Below are positions 9,695 to 21,400 of a stretch of 64,000 nucleotides of DNA, piece by piece. This DNA is from Anomalospiza imberbis (Eukaryota > Chordata > Aves > Passeriformes > Viduidae): contig NW_027099856.1 of the NCBI RefSeq assembly GCF_031753505.1, forward strand, positions 1-64,000. Direction: 5' to 3'. The translations under genes were made by a program, and so were the position numbers. Each line of letters opens with the position of its first letter. Within the stretch, counting starts at the first letter, position 1. Under the pieces are notes generated by a model. The model did not search any database, was not told where the DNA came from, and worked only from the letters and a program-made list of their open reading frames with translations.

Positions 9695-9792
9695 CGCAAC
9701 TCCTCGGCCATCCCTGTGAGTCGCCCCAGAGGGGACCTTGAAGTATAAAATGGGTCGGCTTTGTCGCCGGGTCCCGTGATACTTCCGGAGGG
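9695..9792 (-). promoter_or_regulatory. Promoter-like segment and exon 1 of array A, unit 3
   Basis: CTTCCGG at 9782-9788, then about 70 bp below it ATGGCCGAGGAGTTGCG (9711-9695) and donor GTGAGT. The ATG is intact. With exon 2 (80 nt) the frame leaves in phase 1. Confidence 0.45.
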
Positions 9793-9950
9793 CTCTGAAA
9801 TGCAGGAAGCCCGGTCCGTCCGCCACCTGATGACATGGGTTCGGCTTAGGCCGAGCAGATGACCTAAAACACGGAAATGAGAAGGGATGGTTAAAGCTGC
9901 ACCCGAAACTGAGACCTGAGTGAAAGCAACTGCTTCTGTCCGCTGCTCAC

Positions 9951-9992
9951 CTGGCACGCTTGACCTTGACTGCTGCTGTCTGCCTGGACTTC
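9951..9992 (-). other. 42-bp exon-like module, array A unit 4
   Basis: Acceptor ending AATAG at 9993 and donor CCAG|GTGAGC. Same length as the other copies. Confidence 0.5.
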
Positions 9993-10070
9993 CTATTAAT
10001 AAAGACAAAGAAGAATGCTGTAACATAGTCACCATTGATGCTTCCCCTGCAAACACAAACAGTGACTGAC

Positions 10071-10133
10071 CTGCACGTGGGAACCCCTTGACCCGGGACT
10101 GGGGGTTCTGCCACAGATTTTATCCATCTGCAT
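10071..10133 (-). other. 63-bp exon-like module, array A unit 4
   Basis: Acceptor ACTTTCTTTCAG, ATGCAGATGGATAAAATC start and donor GTCAGT, same as the unit-3 copy. Confidence 0.5.
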
Positions 10134-11159
10134 CTGAAAGAAAGTTAGGGGAAAAGTCAAACAACTGCAGGATCACTTAACAGGTCCTAACATCTTGTGA
10201 GAATCTAGCAATACCATCTAGAGCACAGCTATATCCCCCACTCCAAATTGCTAGTGTCCAGGACTTGTGCGATTACACCGGGCTACGCACAAGGACAGAG
10301 CAGCTCCGGGACAAATACGTGCACACACCCGTGACAAATACGTGCAGACACCCGTGACACAGGACAGGACGAGACAAACGAGGGGACACAACAAGGAGAA
10401 AAAACCCCTGGGCAGGAAAAATGGCCACAAGGACCGAGAGAATGTGGAAGGGGATGACCTAGGTGAGACTGACAGCCAGCAGATCAGGCTCAGAGAAGCC
10501 TGCAGGAAGAAGACGCTAAGAAAATGATGTCTCTCAAGAACTGCACAAGCGGACACCTGAGAAGCCTGTCCTAAGAATGATCTACCCAGCCGGGCAGTCT
10601 CCCGAGTCCTAAGCCGCTGCAATGGATCCTTGCGGCACGCAGCTGTCCCTACCGCTCTGAACGAGACCTTAAAAGACATCCGACTGCGTGCTGTTAAAGA
10701 GAGATGTGATTGTGACGCCTGTCCGGACTCCCGAGTCAAAAGGCCTGTGGCATCGGTGCCGGGCTGAGGAAAGCAAAGATCACGGCTGCCAAGACGCCGC
10801 TCAGACGGCTAAGGTAAAAAGGACATGTGACACGACAGACCCAAACGACACACAATGCACAGGAGACAAGTGACACGACACAGACCGGAACTGCTCTGCC
10901 CTGCGCGCCTCAGCGCTGAGATCAAAAGGGATGCTTTGCCTTTAGGTGGCCTAAGGAGGCACTTCTTAGACATCCCCATCTCCAAAACAGACTCCAAAAT
11001 CCCTCCCAGGCAGTCCCCACCCAGCACCCCGCTTTCCTCCCCTCAGTGCGTCAGAGCCCTCCACTTATCTCGCACGTATCTGGCCACGGAAATCCCTGTC
11101 GAGTGCAAAAGAAGGCACCCTTCCCCGTCCGGGAAGTTCTGGCTGCCACCAGGATCTTA

Positions 11160-11172
11160 TCTCTTCCAGAGG
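11160..11172. other. Deletion junction in array A unit 4 (about 338 bp lost)
   Basis: Unit 4 passes directly from the ATCTCTTCC of the spacer to AGAGGGCTCTGG, which in unit 3 lies just beyond the ETS core. In unit 3 the two points are CTTCC near 9446 and CTTCC at 9782. Exon 1, exon 2 and the promoter-like segment between them are missing. The shared CTTCC marks a 5-bp microhomology joint. Confidence 0.75.
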
Positions 11173-11331
11173 GCTCTGGAGTGTAGAAAACCCGGTCCTT
11201 CCGCCGCCTGATGACGGGGGCTTAGCATACCCCGAGTGGATGGTCTAACGCACGCAAATGAGAAGGGATGGTTAGAGTTGCACCAGAAGCTGAGACCTGA
11301 GGGAGAGCAACTGTTTCTGTGCACTGCTCAC

Positions 11332-11470
11332 CTGGCATACTTGACCTTTACTACTGCTGTCTGCCTGGACTTCCTAATAATAACGACAAAGAAGAATGCT
11401 TTAACATAATCACCATTGATGCTTCCCCTGCAAACTCAAACAAAGACTTACCTGCACATAGGAACCCCCC
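11332..11470 (-). other. Truncated last copy of the 42- and 63-bp modules (array A unit 5)
   Basis: The 42-bp block is intact at 11332-11373 (donor GTGAGC). The next block begins at its donor, which here reads GTAAGT (a better consensus than GTCAGT elsewhere) at 11451, but the array ends inside that block near 11470, so its acceptor is absent. Confidence 0.5.
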
Positions 11471-11985
11471 ACGATAACTCCTAACCAGGTTCCTTGCTCA
11501 CTCCCCCTCTCCTAGTCACATTCCTCAGCTCATCTGAAGCCTCAATCTCAAACATTACCTTTGACACAGGGCAGATCCCTTTTGTGACACGATGAATGTG
11601 CCAAAAATATGTTGTACGTGACACAACCTGGAATTACAGGAATTGTGCTCCTCCTAAGGAAAAAAAAAACCACATAGCAACAAGATCAGAAATTACAAAA
11701 GCACCTTACCCCCCCTGAATGCACACCCCAAAATCACGACCTTAAATACTCCCTGTGTTCAATGGTGTTTTTTCCACAGTATCTTCAAAGCCTCTGTTGT
11801 TTTTGATGCCCTGTCTGATGTACTGTCTGAAAACAAGCTGAGGCAAGCTGAAAAAGCCTCTTCACTGAAGTAAGAGGAGAGCTCTTATCCCAGCCGATCC
11901 CAGAGAGGGAATGAAGCCCCTTAGCAAAACCTGGGGTTAATATACCCCTGATTGTGCCCCGCCTCTCATTCCCACAATGCCTGGG
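11471..11985. other. Unique sequence with no gene seen
   Basis: Mixed composition with a short A9 run (11661) and a C8 run (11710). The minus-strand frame 12066-11785 (93 codons) has no recognisable domain and overlaps the promoter candidate below. Nothing else supported. Confidence 0.4.
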
Positions 11986-12149
11986 AAAGGGTAGGGGCCA
12001 AATCCCACAGGGTATAAAAGACCTCCGAGCAGCTGCAGCTGTTTGGCTCCTCTGACTTGAATTCAAGGGGAGTAAAGGGTGTGATACAGAAGGCCTGACA
12101 GAGCTCTCTTTTTTGCTTCAACTACTTAGACCAAAAGGACAGAAAACTG
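11950..12149 (+). promoter_or_regulatory. TATA promoter candidate with a first exon and splice donor
   Basis: GGTATAAAAGACC contains a consensus TATA box at 12013-12020. A GC-box-like CCCCGCC and an inverted CCAAT-like ATTG lie 50-65 bp above. A start near 12043-12050 would give a first exon of about 100 bp ending ACTG at 12149, with donor GTAAGA at 12150. No ATG-led frame of note lies in this exon, so it would be a leader. It points rightward into the exon-like block at 12994-13281 and the 186-bp satellite. A solo retroviral LTR is an alternative, but I see no LTR ends. Confidence 0.45.
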
Positions 12150-12480
12150 GTAAGAAAAAAAACCTTTTTGTTTAGGCAGTGTAGCTAAATAAGTTGGGTA
12201 ATTTGTGGTTCTTTTATGTAATTATTTCTCAGTGGCTACTAAGTAATACTCTATGTTTGACTAAGTAGAGCAAAGAAGAATGCTAGTTATATGAATGATC
12301 TAAGTCCCCTTGGGACTACTAATTAGGACTATCTACATTATAAGTAAAAATAAGAAAAATAATTGTCTCCCGGGCAGCATAAAGGTTCAGTACCTGCCAG
12401 GCTCGCCTTCCTCTGAGATATTTACTCCTAGGGCACAGAAAGAAGTGCCCTGGAAGGTAGTTTTAAAACCTTAAAAAACT
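12150..12480. other. Intron-like AT-rich sequence, nothing else seen
   Basis: Follows the GTAAGA donor. AT-rich with no repeated unit or reading frame. The degenerate minisatellite starts near its end. Confidence 0.4.
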
Positions 12481-12499
12481 GAAAAAGACAGGGTCTTCT

Positions 12500-12990
12500 T
12501 CAAGTGAACCCCTTAAAATTAGGAAATGGGGCAATTACCTCCATTGAAACTGATACCGTGGCAAATAAATGGCTTCTATCCTTTAAGTTAATCTCCTAAA
12601 ATATTGGGAAAAGAGGGGTTTTCCTTACTTTAAGTCTCTCCGGTGATGAAGAAAGAGGGATTTGCCCCTCAATCCAAATGCTTAAGAAGGAGGGACAGCT
12701 GGGCTTCTCCCTCCCTGGAAGCCTTAAGACGACAAAAAGGGGGCAGTTACCCTTGATTCAAACCCATAAACAACATTGTCAAAGTTTTCCCCTTCTATTT
12801 AAACTGTAACATAAAGGAAAATGGGGATTCCCTGTCAATTAACACTCCTAACAGCATAAACAAGGCACAGGATCTTTCAATTAAGACGATTAAAATTACA
12901 GGGGAAGCAGATTCCCTCATCATTTGAATACAAGAAATAATGGAAAAGGAAGCTTTTCCCCTCCGTATAAACCCCTTTTCTCCTAAAAAC
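12500..12990. repeat. Degenerate minisatellite, left block
   Basis: A core of G3-5, four to nine bases, TTNCCC, then an A/T/C-rich tail with CAATC or TTAA recurs at about 12534, 12615, 12657, 12743, 12822 and 12900. Spacing is irregular, 40-85 bp. Copies are strongly diverged. The same family occurs on the other side of the 186-bp array at 32155-32520. Confidence 0.6.
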
Positions 12991-12993
12991 CCC

Positions 12994-13356
12994 TAGCTTT
13001 TCTGGGAGTGCTGTGGAAAATCTGGCTGTTCTAGGAAGTGACTGACACAATAAGAGGGGAAAGTTGAAAGCTCTCCCCTGAAAACCCACATGCTGCCCGG
13101 CCTGCTCGGGTGGTGCCCCTTGGCAAGAGGGCTCTTCCCTCGGCGTGTTCTGAAACAGCTGCTCCGTTCCCAGGTGGGTCCTGCTGCTCCCCTGTCCCTG
13201 CTGGATGTTCCAACCGTCGTTCGTGCAAGGATGCTTGCGATAGCCCTCTTAGCCCCTCTGGACAAGCGGCTCCCTGAGCAGGTGAGCCTGCATAACCCTC
13301 TGAAAGTAGCTGGTCACGTGGCAGGCTGCTATACCTTGGACCGGGAGACGAGTTGA
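12994..13356 (+). other. Exon-like block with an 88-codon open frame, uncertain
   Basis: A pyrimidine-rich stretch ending AACCCCTAG at 12993 could be an acceptor. Two donors follow: CCCAG|GTGGGT after 13173 and GAGCAG|GTGAGC after 13281. An ATG frame at 13090-13356 is open through both donors and encodes a Leu/Pro/Arg-rich peptide without a known domain. A diverged copy of the block lies at 32515-32800 (shared TCTGGGAG, AGCCCT, AGCCCCTC and GTGAGC) and does not keep the frame, which argues against a protein. A small exon of a non-coding transcript remains possible. Confidence 0.3.
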
Positions 13357-13359
13357 GGG

Positions 13360-13610
13360 AAAGTCCTGTGGGCAGTTCTGTCCCCTACACAGCCCTTCAA
13401 CTGCCCCTTAACCAATGGGGGGCCAGACTTAGCTTTCTAAGGAAATTAAAAGTCCTTCCTCTCTGTGTGCCCCATCCAAATAGGCATTCTACTTCCAAAA
13501 CTTCAGACAGTGAACAATTTCTCACAGACTTCAGCTGTCAACACCAAGGGTTCTCGCTGCCCTTCGACCACCACGTGCCTCTTGTGAGCAGACATTGACA
13601 AACAGCTGAG
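13360..13610. other. Unique sequence between the exon-like block and the satellite
   Basis: Mixed composition. An 81-codon plus frame (13353-13598) has no recognisable feature. The 186-bp array begins directly after at GCTGAGGTGAG. Confidence 0.4.
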
Positions 13611-16600
13611 GTGAGTTTCATTTTACAGGAAAAAAAGCCAGCATTTGGTTCGAGGGACCTGTGGCCCTAAGTGACCTTCTGCCTCCTCCGCTTTCTACCG
13701 GTGAAGGATTTCTACAGGAGCAGAGTTATCCCCAAAAATAACTCGGGCTGCCCTGGCACCGAGAAGCGCCTCCTGCAAACCAGCATCGTGAACGTGGGGT
13801 GGTAAGTTTTGTTTAGAAGGGAAAAGGGCCGGTGATCGTGGTCGGAGACCCTTGGCTCCGAGTGGGCGGCTGCCGCCAGAAAATCCGAAGGAAGCGTGAC
13901 GTGTCCGGGACCCGAGCCGCCGCCGCGTCGAACTTGTGCTGCCCTGAAAGTCACAAAGGCGTGCTGCAAAATGACATAGGGAAGTGGGAGTAATGAGCTT
14001 TGATTCGCATTGGAAAAAGCTGGTGTTTCTGCTCAGGGAACCGGGGCACCGAGTGGGTGGCCGCTTCCAAAATAGCCAAACGGCGCAGGATGTGTCACAG
14101 ACCCAAACGGCCACCGCCTCAAACGTGGGCTGCCCTGCTAGTCCCAACTGCATCGTGGACAATGACATCACGGAGTGGTGAACCGTATTTCACGTGGAAA
14201 ACAGCCAGCATTTAGCTTCAGGGGCCTATGGACCTGAGTGGGCGGCCTCCTCCTGAAAATCCAAAAGGCGTGGGATGTGTTCGAGACCCAAGATGCCGCC
14301 GCCTCGAAGCTGGGCTGCCGTGGCTCTCCCAAATGTAATCTGCAAACTGACATCAGGAACATGGAGTGGTGAGGTTTTTTTCACAGAGAAAAGGGCACGT
14401 GCTTGTCTTCAGGTGCCTGTGGCCCTAGTGGGCAGCCTCCTCCTGAAAATCCAAACGGCACGGGATGTGTCCCAGATGCAAGCTGCACCACTTCAAACTT
14501 GTGCTTCTCTGACAGTCCCAAGCAATTCCTGCAAACTGACAACAACAACCTCGGGTGGTGGCCTTGGTTTCAAAGGGAAAATGGCCAGCAATCGTGATCG
14601 GGCACCTGTGGCCCTGACTCGGAAGTGGCTTCCAAAATATGCGAACGGCACAGGATGTGTCCCGCACTCAAACTGGGACCGCCTCAAAATTGTGGTGCCC
14701 CGAGACTCCCGAGAGCATCCGGAAATTGACGACAGGATCCTGGGGTGGTGAGTTTTGTTGCACAGGAAAAAGGGCCCACGCTCCTCCTCAGGGGCCTGTG
14801 GCCCTGAGTGGCCAGCCTCCTCCTGAAAATCCACACAACACAGGTTGTGTCCCAGACCCAAGTTGCCACGGCTTCGAACTTGTGCTTCCGGGACAGTCCC
14901 GAGTGCGTCCTGCAAAGTGACATCGGGACCCTGGTGTGGTGAGTTTTTTTCACAGGCAAATGGGCTGGAAGTCAAGTTGAGGCACCTGTGGCACTGAACA
15001 AACAGTTGCCTCCACAAAATCTGAATGGCACAGGATGTTTCCAGAGCCAAGCTGCCGCCACCTCAAACTCATGCCCTGGCAGTCCCAAGCACGTCCTTAC
15101 AAACTGACATCGGGAACCTGGGGTGGTGAGTTTTGTTTCACAGGGAAAGAGGCCCACACTCCTCTTCAGGGACTTGTGGCCCTGAGTGGGCAGCCTCCTC
15201 CTGAAAATCCAGACACCATAGAATGTGTCCCAGAACCAAGCTGCCACCGCTTTTAACTTGTGCTTCCGTGACAGTCCCAGGCACATGCTCCAATGTGACA
15301 TCAGGACCCTGGTCTGGTGAGTTTTATTTCATAGGGAAAAGGGCTGGAATTCATGTGCATGCACCTGTGCCCTGAATGGGGAGTAGCCTCCAAAGATCTG
15401 AATGGTGTAGGATGTGTCCCAGACCCAAGCTGCCACAAGCACTAACTACTGCTGCCCTGACAGTCCCAAGAGCATCATGCAAACTGACATCAGGAATGGG
15501 GAGTGGTGAGTTTTGTTTCACAGGACAAAAAGAGCCAGCATTTGTGTTTAGGGGCCTGTTATCCTGAGTGGACTGCTGCTTCCAAAATATCTAAACGATG
15601 CAGGATGTGTCCCGGACCAAACCTACCACCGCTTCAGTCTTCTGCTTCCCTGACAGTCCGAAGCACATCCTGCAAACTGACATCTGCGACCTGGGGCGGT
15701 GATCTTGGTTTCACACGGGAAAGAGCAGGCATTCAGGGTGGTGGACCCAAGTGGGCAGCCAGTTCCAAAATATCCAAATGGTGCACGATGTTTCACAGAC
15801 CCAAGCTACCACCACCTCAATCTTCTGCTTCCCAAACAGTCACAAGCACGTCCTGCAAACAGACATCACGAACGGGGAGTGGTGAGTTTGTTTCACAGGA
15901 AAAAAAGGAGCCAGCATTTCTGTTTAGGGGCCTGTGGTCCTGAGTGGGCACCCGCTTCCAAAATATCTAAATGGTGTAGGATGTGTCCTGGACCAAACCT
16001 ACAACCACTTCAGTCTTCTGCTTCCCTGAGAGTCCCGAGCGCATCCTGCAAACTGACATCAGGAATCTCGGGTGGTAAATTTTGTTGCAGAGGGAAAAGG
16101 GCCCGCACTCCTCCTCAGGGGCCTGTGGCCCTGAGTGGGCAGCCTCCTCCTGAAAATCCAAACGGCACAGGATGTGTCCCAGACGCAAGCTGCCACTACT
16201 TCAAGCTTGTGCTTCCGTGACAATCCCAAGTGCGTCATGCAAACTGACAACAGGTACCTTACGTGGTGAGTTTTGTTTCACAGGGAAAAGGGCAGCATTC
16301 ATGTTCAAGCACCTGTGGCATTGAACGAGCAGTTGTCTCCACAAAATCTGCACGGTGCAGGATGATTACCAGACCAATGCTGCCACCACTTCGAACTTGT
16401 GCTTGCATGAGTGTCCCGAGCGCATCCTGGAAACTGACATCTGGAACCTGCGGCAGTTATGTTTGAATCACACAGAAAGAAGCAGGCATTCGTGATCGTG
16501 GCCCTGGGTGGGCGGCCGCTTGCAAAATATCCAAATGGAGCAGGATGCATCCTGGACCAAACCTACCACCACCTCAATCTTCTGCTTCCCTGACAGTCCC

Positions 16601-18480
16601 AAGCAAATCCTGCAAACTGACATCAGGAACCTGGGATGATGAGTTTTGTTTCACAGGGAAAAGTGCTGGCGTTCATGTTCAAGCACCTGTGGCATTGAAC
16701 GAGCACTTGTCTCCACAAAATCTGCACGGCGCAGGATGATTACCAGACCCATGCTGCCACCGCTTCGAACTTGTGCTTGCATGAGTGTCCCGAGCGCATC
16801 CTGGAAACTGACATCTGGAACCTGCAGCAGTTATGTTTGATTCACACAGAAAGAAGCAGGCATTCGTGCTCATGGCCCTGGGTGGGCGGCCGCTTGCAAA
16901 ATATCCAAATGGAGCAGGATGCGTCCTGGATCAAACCTACCACCACTTCAATCTTCTGCTTCCCTGACAGTCCCAAGCACATCCCACAAACTGACATCAG
17001 GAACCTGGGCTGATGAGTTTTGTTTCACAGGGAAAAGTGCTGGCATTCAGGTTCAGGTACCTGTGGCCCTGAATGGTGAATAGCCTCCAAAAATCTGAAT
17101 GGTGTAGGACATGTCCCAGACCCAAGCTGCCACAAGCACGAACTACTGCTGCCCTGACAGTCCCAAGAGCATCATACAAACAGACATCAGCAGCCTGGAG
17201 AGGTGATCTCGGTTTCACAGGGCAAAGGGACAGCATTTGTGATCACGGAACTGTGGCCCTGCGTCAGTGGTGGCTTCCAAAATATCCTAACAACACAGGA
17301 TGTGTCCCAGACACAAGCTGCCACCACCTTGAATTTATCCTGCCGTGGCAGGACCATACGCAATCTGCAAATAGACATCAGGAACCTGGGGTGGTGAGGT
17401 TTTTCTCACAGGGAAAAGGGCCGAAATTCATGTTGAGGCACCTGTGGCACTGAACAAGCAGTTGCCTCCAAAAAATCTGAATGGCACAGGATGTTTCCAG
17501 AGCCAAGCTGCCACCACCTCGAACTCGTGACCTGACAGTCCTGAGTGCATCCTGCAAACTGACATCAGGAATCTCGGGTAGTAAATTTTGTTGCAGAGGG
17601 AAAAGGGCCCACACTCCTCCTCAGGGGCCTGTGGCCCTGAGTGGGCAGCCTCCTCCTGAAAATCCAAAAAGCACAGAATGTGTCCCAGACCCAAGCTGCC
17701 ACCACTTTGAATTTGTGCTTCCAGGACATTCCAAAGTGCATCCTTTAAACTGACATCTGCAACCTGGGGTGGTGAGTTTTGTTTCACAGGGAAAAACGCA
17801 GGCATTCGTGATCCTGGCCCTGAGTGGGCACCCGCTTCCAAAATAGCTAAACAGCACAGGATGTGTCCCAGACCCAAGCTGCAACTATTTTGAACTTGTG
17901 CTTCCCTGACAGACCCAAGCACATCAGAACCCTGGTGTGGCGAGTCTTGTTTCACAGGGAAAAGGGCCTGCAGTTGTCTTCAGGGGCCTGTGGCCCTGAG
18001 TGCGTAGCCAATTCCGGACAATCCAAAACAGCACAGGATACATCCCAGACCCAAGCTGACACCATTTCCAACTATTGCTTCCCTGACAGTCCCAAGTGCA
18101 TCCTGCAAACTGACATCTGCAACCTGGGGTGGTGATCTTGGTTTCACAGGGAAAAGAGCTGGCATTCATCATCCTGGCCCTGAGTGTACACCCGCTTCCA
18201 AAGTATCTAAATGGCACCGGATCTGTCCCGGACAGAAGCTGCTGCCACCTCAATCTTCTGCTTCCCTGACAGTCCCCAGCATGTCCTGCAAACTGACATC
18301 AGGAACGTGGGGTGGTGAGTCTTGTTTCATAGGGAAAAGGGCCCGCAGTTGTCTTCAGGGGCCTGTAGCCCTGAGTGGGCAGCCTCCTCCTGAAAATCCA
18401 AAACAGCACAGGATACATCCCAGACCCAAGCTGCCACCACTTTGATATTGTGCTTCCCTGACAGACCCAAGCACATGCTG
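13611..18480. repeat. Left edge of the satellite: diverged monomers without higher-order structure
   Basis: Monomers here differ at many positions, including the junction word (GTAAGTTTTGTTTAGAAG at 13802, AATGAGCTTTGATTCG at 13992, GTGAACCGTATTTCACG at 14178). One local pair at 16263-16460 and 16636-16840 is a near copy at a two-monomer distance. The first few monomers keep more CpG sites than later ones. Confidence 0.85.
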
Positions 18481-21400
18481 CAAAGTGAGATCAGAACCCT
18501 GGTGTGGCAACTTTTGTTTCACAGGGAAAAGGGCCCGCAGTTGTCTTCAAGGGCCTGTGGCCCTGAGTGAGTGGCCAAATCCTGAAAATCCAAACAGCAC
18601 AGGATTTGTCCCAGACCCAAGCTACCACCACTTTGAATTTGTGCTTCCAGGACATTGCCAAGCACATCCTGCAAACCGACATCTGCAACCTGGGGTGGTG
18701 ACCTTGGTTTCACAGGGAAAAGAGCAGGCATTCATGATGAACCTAAGTGGGCGGCTGCTTCCAAAACATCCAAATGGCGCAGGATGTTTCCCAGACCCAA
18801 GTTAACACCACTTCAATCTTCTGCTTCCCTGACAGTCCCAAGCGCATCCTGCCAACTGACATCAGGACCCTGGTGTGGCGAGTTTTTTTCCCCAGGGAGA
18901 AGGGCTGGAATTCATGTTGAGGCACCTGTGGCACTGAATAAGCACGTGCCTCCAAAAAAGCTGAATGGCAGAGGATGTTTCCAGAGCCACGCTGCCACCA
19001 TCTCAAACTCGTTCCCTGACAGTCCCGAGCGCATCCTGCAAACTGACATCAGGAATCTCGGGTGGTAAATTTTGTTGCAGAGGGAAAAGGGCCCACACTC
19101 CTCCTCAGGGGCCTGTGGCCCTGAGTGGGCAGCCTCCTCCTGAAAATCAAAACAGCACAGGATACATCCCAGACCCAAGCTGCCACCACTTTGATATTGT
19201 GCTTCCAGGACATTGCCAAGCGCATCCTGCAAACTGACATCTGCAACCTGGGGTGGTGATCTTGGTTTCACAGGGAAAAGAGCGGGCATTCGTGGCCCTG
19301 AGTGGGCACCCGCTTCCAAAATACCTAAACGGCACCGGATGTGTCCCGGACACAAGCTGCTGCCACCACCTCAATCTTCCGCTTCCCTGACAGTCCTGAG
19401 CGCATCCTGCAAACTGAAATCAGGAACCTGGGGTGGTGAGTTTTATTTCACAGGGAAAAGGGCCCGCAGTTGTCTTCAGGGGCCTGTGGCCCTGAGTGGG
19501 CAGCCTCCTCCTGAAAATCAAAACAGCACAGGATACATCCCAGACCCAAGCTGCCACCACTTTGATATTGTGCTTCCAGGACATTGCCAAGCACATCCTG
19601 CAAACTGACATCTGCAACCTGGGGTGGTGATCTTGGTTTCACAGGGAAAAGAGCGGGCATTCGTGGCCCTGAGTGGGCACCCGCTTCCAAAATACCTAAA
19701 CGGCACTGGATCTGTCCCGGACACAAGCTGCTGCCACCACCTCAATCTTCCGCTTCCCTGACAGTCCTGAGCGCATCCTGTAAACTGACATCAGGAACCT
19801 GGTGTGGTGAGTTTTGTTTCACAGGGAAAAGGGCCCGCAGTTGTCTTCAGGGGCCTGTGGCCCTGAGTGGGCAGCCTCCTCCTGAAAATCCCAAACAGCA
19901 CAGGATACATCCCAGACCCAAGCTGCCACCACTTTGATATTCTGCTTCCCTGACAGACCCAAGCACATGCTGCAAAGTGAGATCAGAACCCTGGTGTGGC
20001 AACTTTTGTTTCACAGGGAAAAGGGCCCGCAGTTGTCTTCAAGGGCCTGTGGCCCTGAGTGCGTGGCCAAATCCTGAAAATCCAAACAGCAAAGGATTTG
20101 TCCCAGACCCAAGCTACCACCACTTTGAATTTTGCTTCCCTGACAGTCCCAAGCGCATCCTGCAAACCGACATCTGCAACCTGGGGTGGTGATCTTGGTT
20201 TCACAGGGAAAAGAGCAGGCATTCATGATGAACCTAAGTGGGCGGCTGCTTCCAAAACATCCAAATGGTGCAGGATGTTTCCCAGACCCAAGTTAACACC
20301 ACTTCAATCTTCTGCTTCCCTGACAGTCCCAAGCGCATCCTGCCAACTGACATCAGGACCCTGCTGTGGCGAGTTTTTTTCCCCAGGGAGAAGGGCTGGA
20401 ATTCATGTTGAGGCACCTGTGGCACTGAATAAGCACGTGCCTCCAAAAAAGCTGAATGGCAGAGGATGTTTCCAGAGCCACGCTGCCACCATCTCAAACT
20501 CGTTCCCTGACAGTCCCGAGCGCATCCTGCAAACTGACATCAGGAATCTCGGGTGGTAAATTTTGTTGCAGAGGGAAAAGGGCCCACACTCCTCCTCAGG
20601 GGCCTGTGGCCCTGAGTGGGCAGCCTCCTCCTGAAAATCAAAACAGCACAGGATACATCCCAGACCCAAGCTGCCACCACTTTGATATTGTGCTTCCAGG
20701 ACATTGCCAAGCGCATCCTGCAAACTGACATCTGCAACCTGGGGTGGTGATCTTGGTTTCACAGGGAAAACAGCGGGCATTCGTGGCCCTGAGTGGGCAC
20801 CCGCTTCCAAAATACCTAAACGGCACCGGATCTGTCCCGGACACAAGCTGCTGCCACCACCTCAATCTTCTGCTTCCCTGACAGTCCTGAGCGCATCCTG
20901 CAAACTGACATCAGGAACCTGGGGTGGTCAGTTTTGTTTCACAGGGAAAAGGGCCCGCAGTTGTCTTCAGGGGCCTGTGGCCCTGAGTGGGCAGCCTCCT
21001 CCTGAAAATCAAAACAGCACAGGATACATCCCAGACCCAAGCTGCCACCACTTTGATATTGTGCTTCCAGGACATTGCCAAGCGCATCCTGCAAACTGAC
21101 ATCTGCAACCTGGGGTGGTGATCTTGGTTTCACAGGGAAAAGAGCGGGCATTCGTGGCCCTGAGTGGGCACCCGCTTCCAAAATATCTAAACGGCACCGG
21201 ATCTGTCCCGGACACAAGCTGCTGCCACCACCTCAATCTTCTGCTTCCCTGACAGTCCTGAGCGCATCCTGCAAACTGACATCAGGAACCTGGGGTGGTC
21301 AGTTTTGTTTCACAGGGAAAAGGGCCCGCAGTTGTCTTCAGGGGCCTGTGGCCCTGAGTGGGCAGCCTCCTCCTGAAAATCCAAAACAGCACAGGATACA

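Larger units (their letters stand above)
4828..11470 (-). repeat. Array A: tandem 1.66-1.72 kb units, about 4.5 copies
   Basis: Landmark words repeat at a long period. ACTCCTGAG/GACCTGAG occurs at 4828, 6491, 8195, 9913 and 11293. GCGTGTTGCT or its variant occurs at 5571, 7264, 8969 and 10686. Units are 1663, 1704, 1718 and 1380 bp, and the array stops inside the fifth unit near 11470. The first unit is the most diverged; units 2 and 3 agree closely. Each full unit carries on the minus strand a promoter-like segment with CTTCCGG and four short exon-like blocks, then several hundred bases without an exon signal. Within that spacer a 24-bp sequence (GACAAATACGTGCA core) is doubled at about 6890-6930, 8595-8640 and 10312-10357. 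The array is homologous to array B. Confidence 0.92.
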
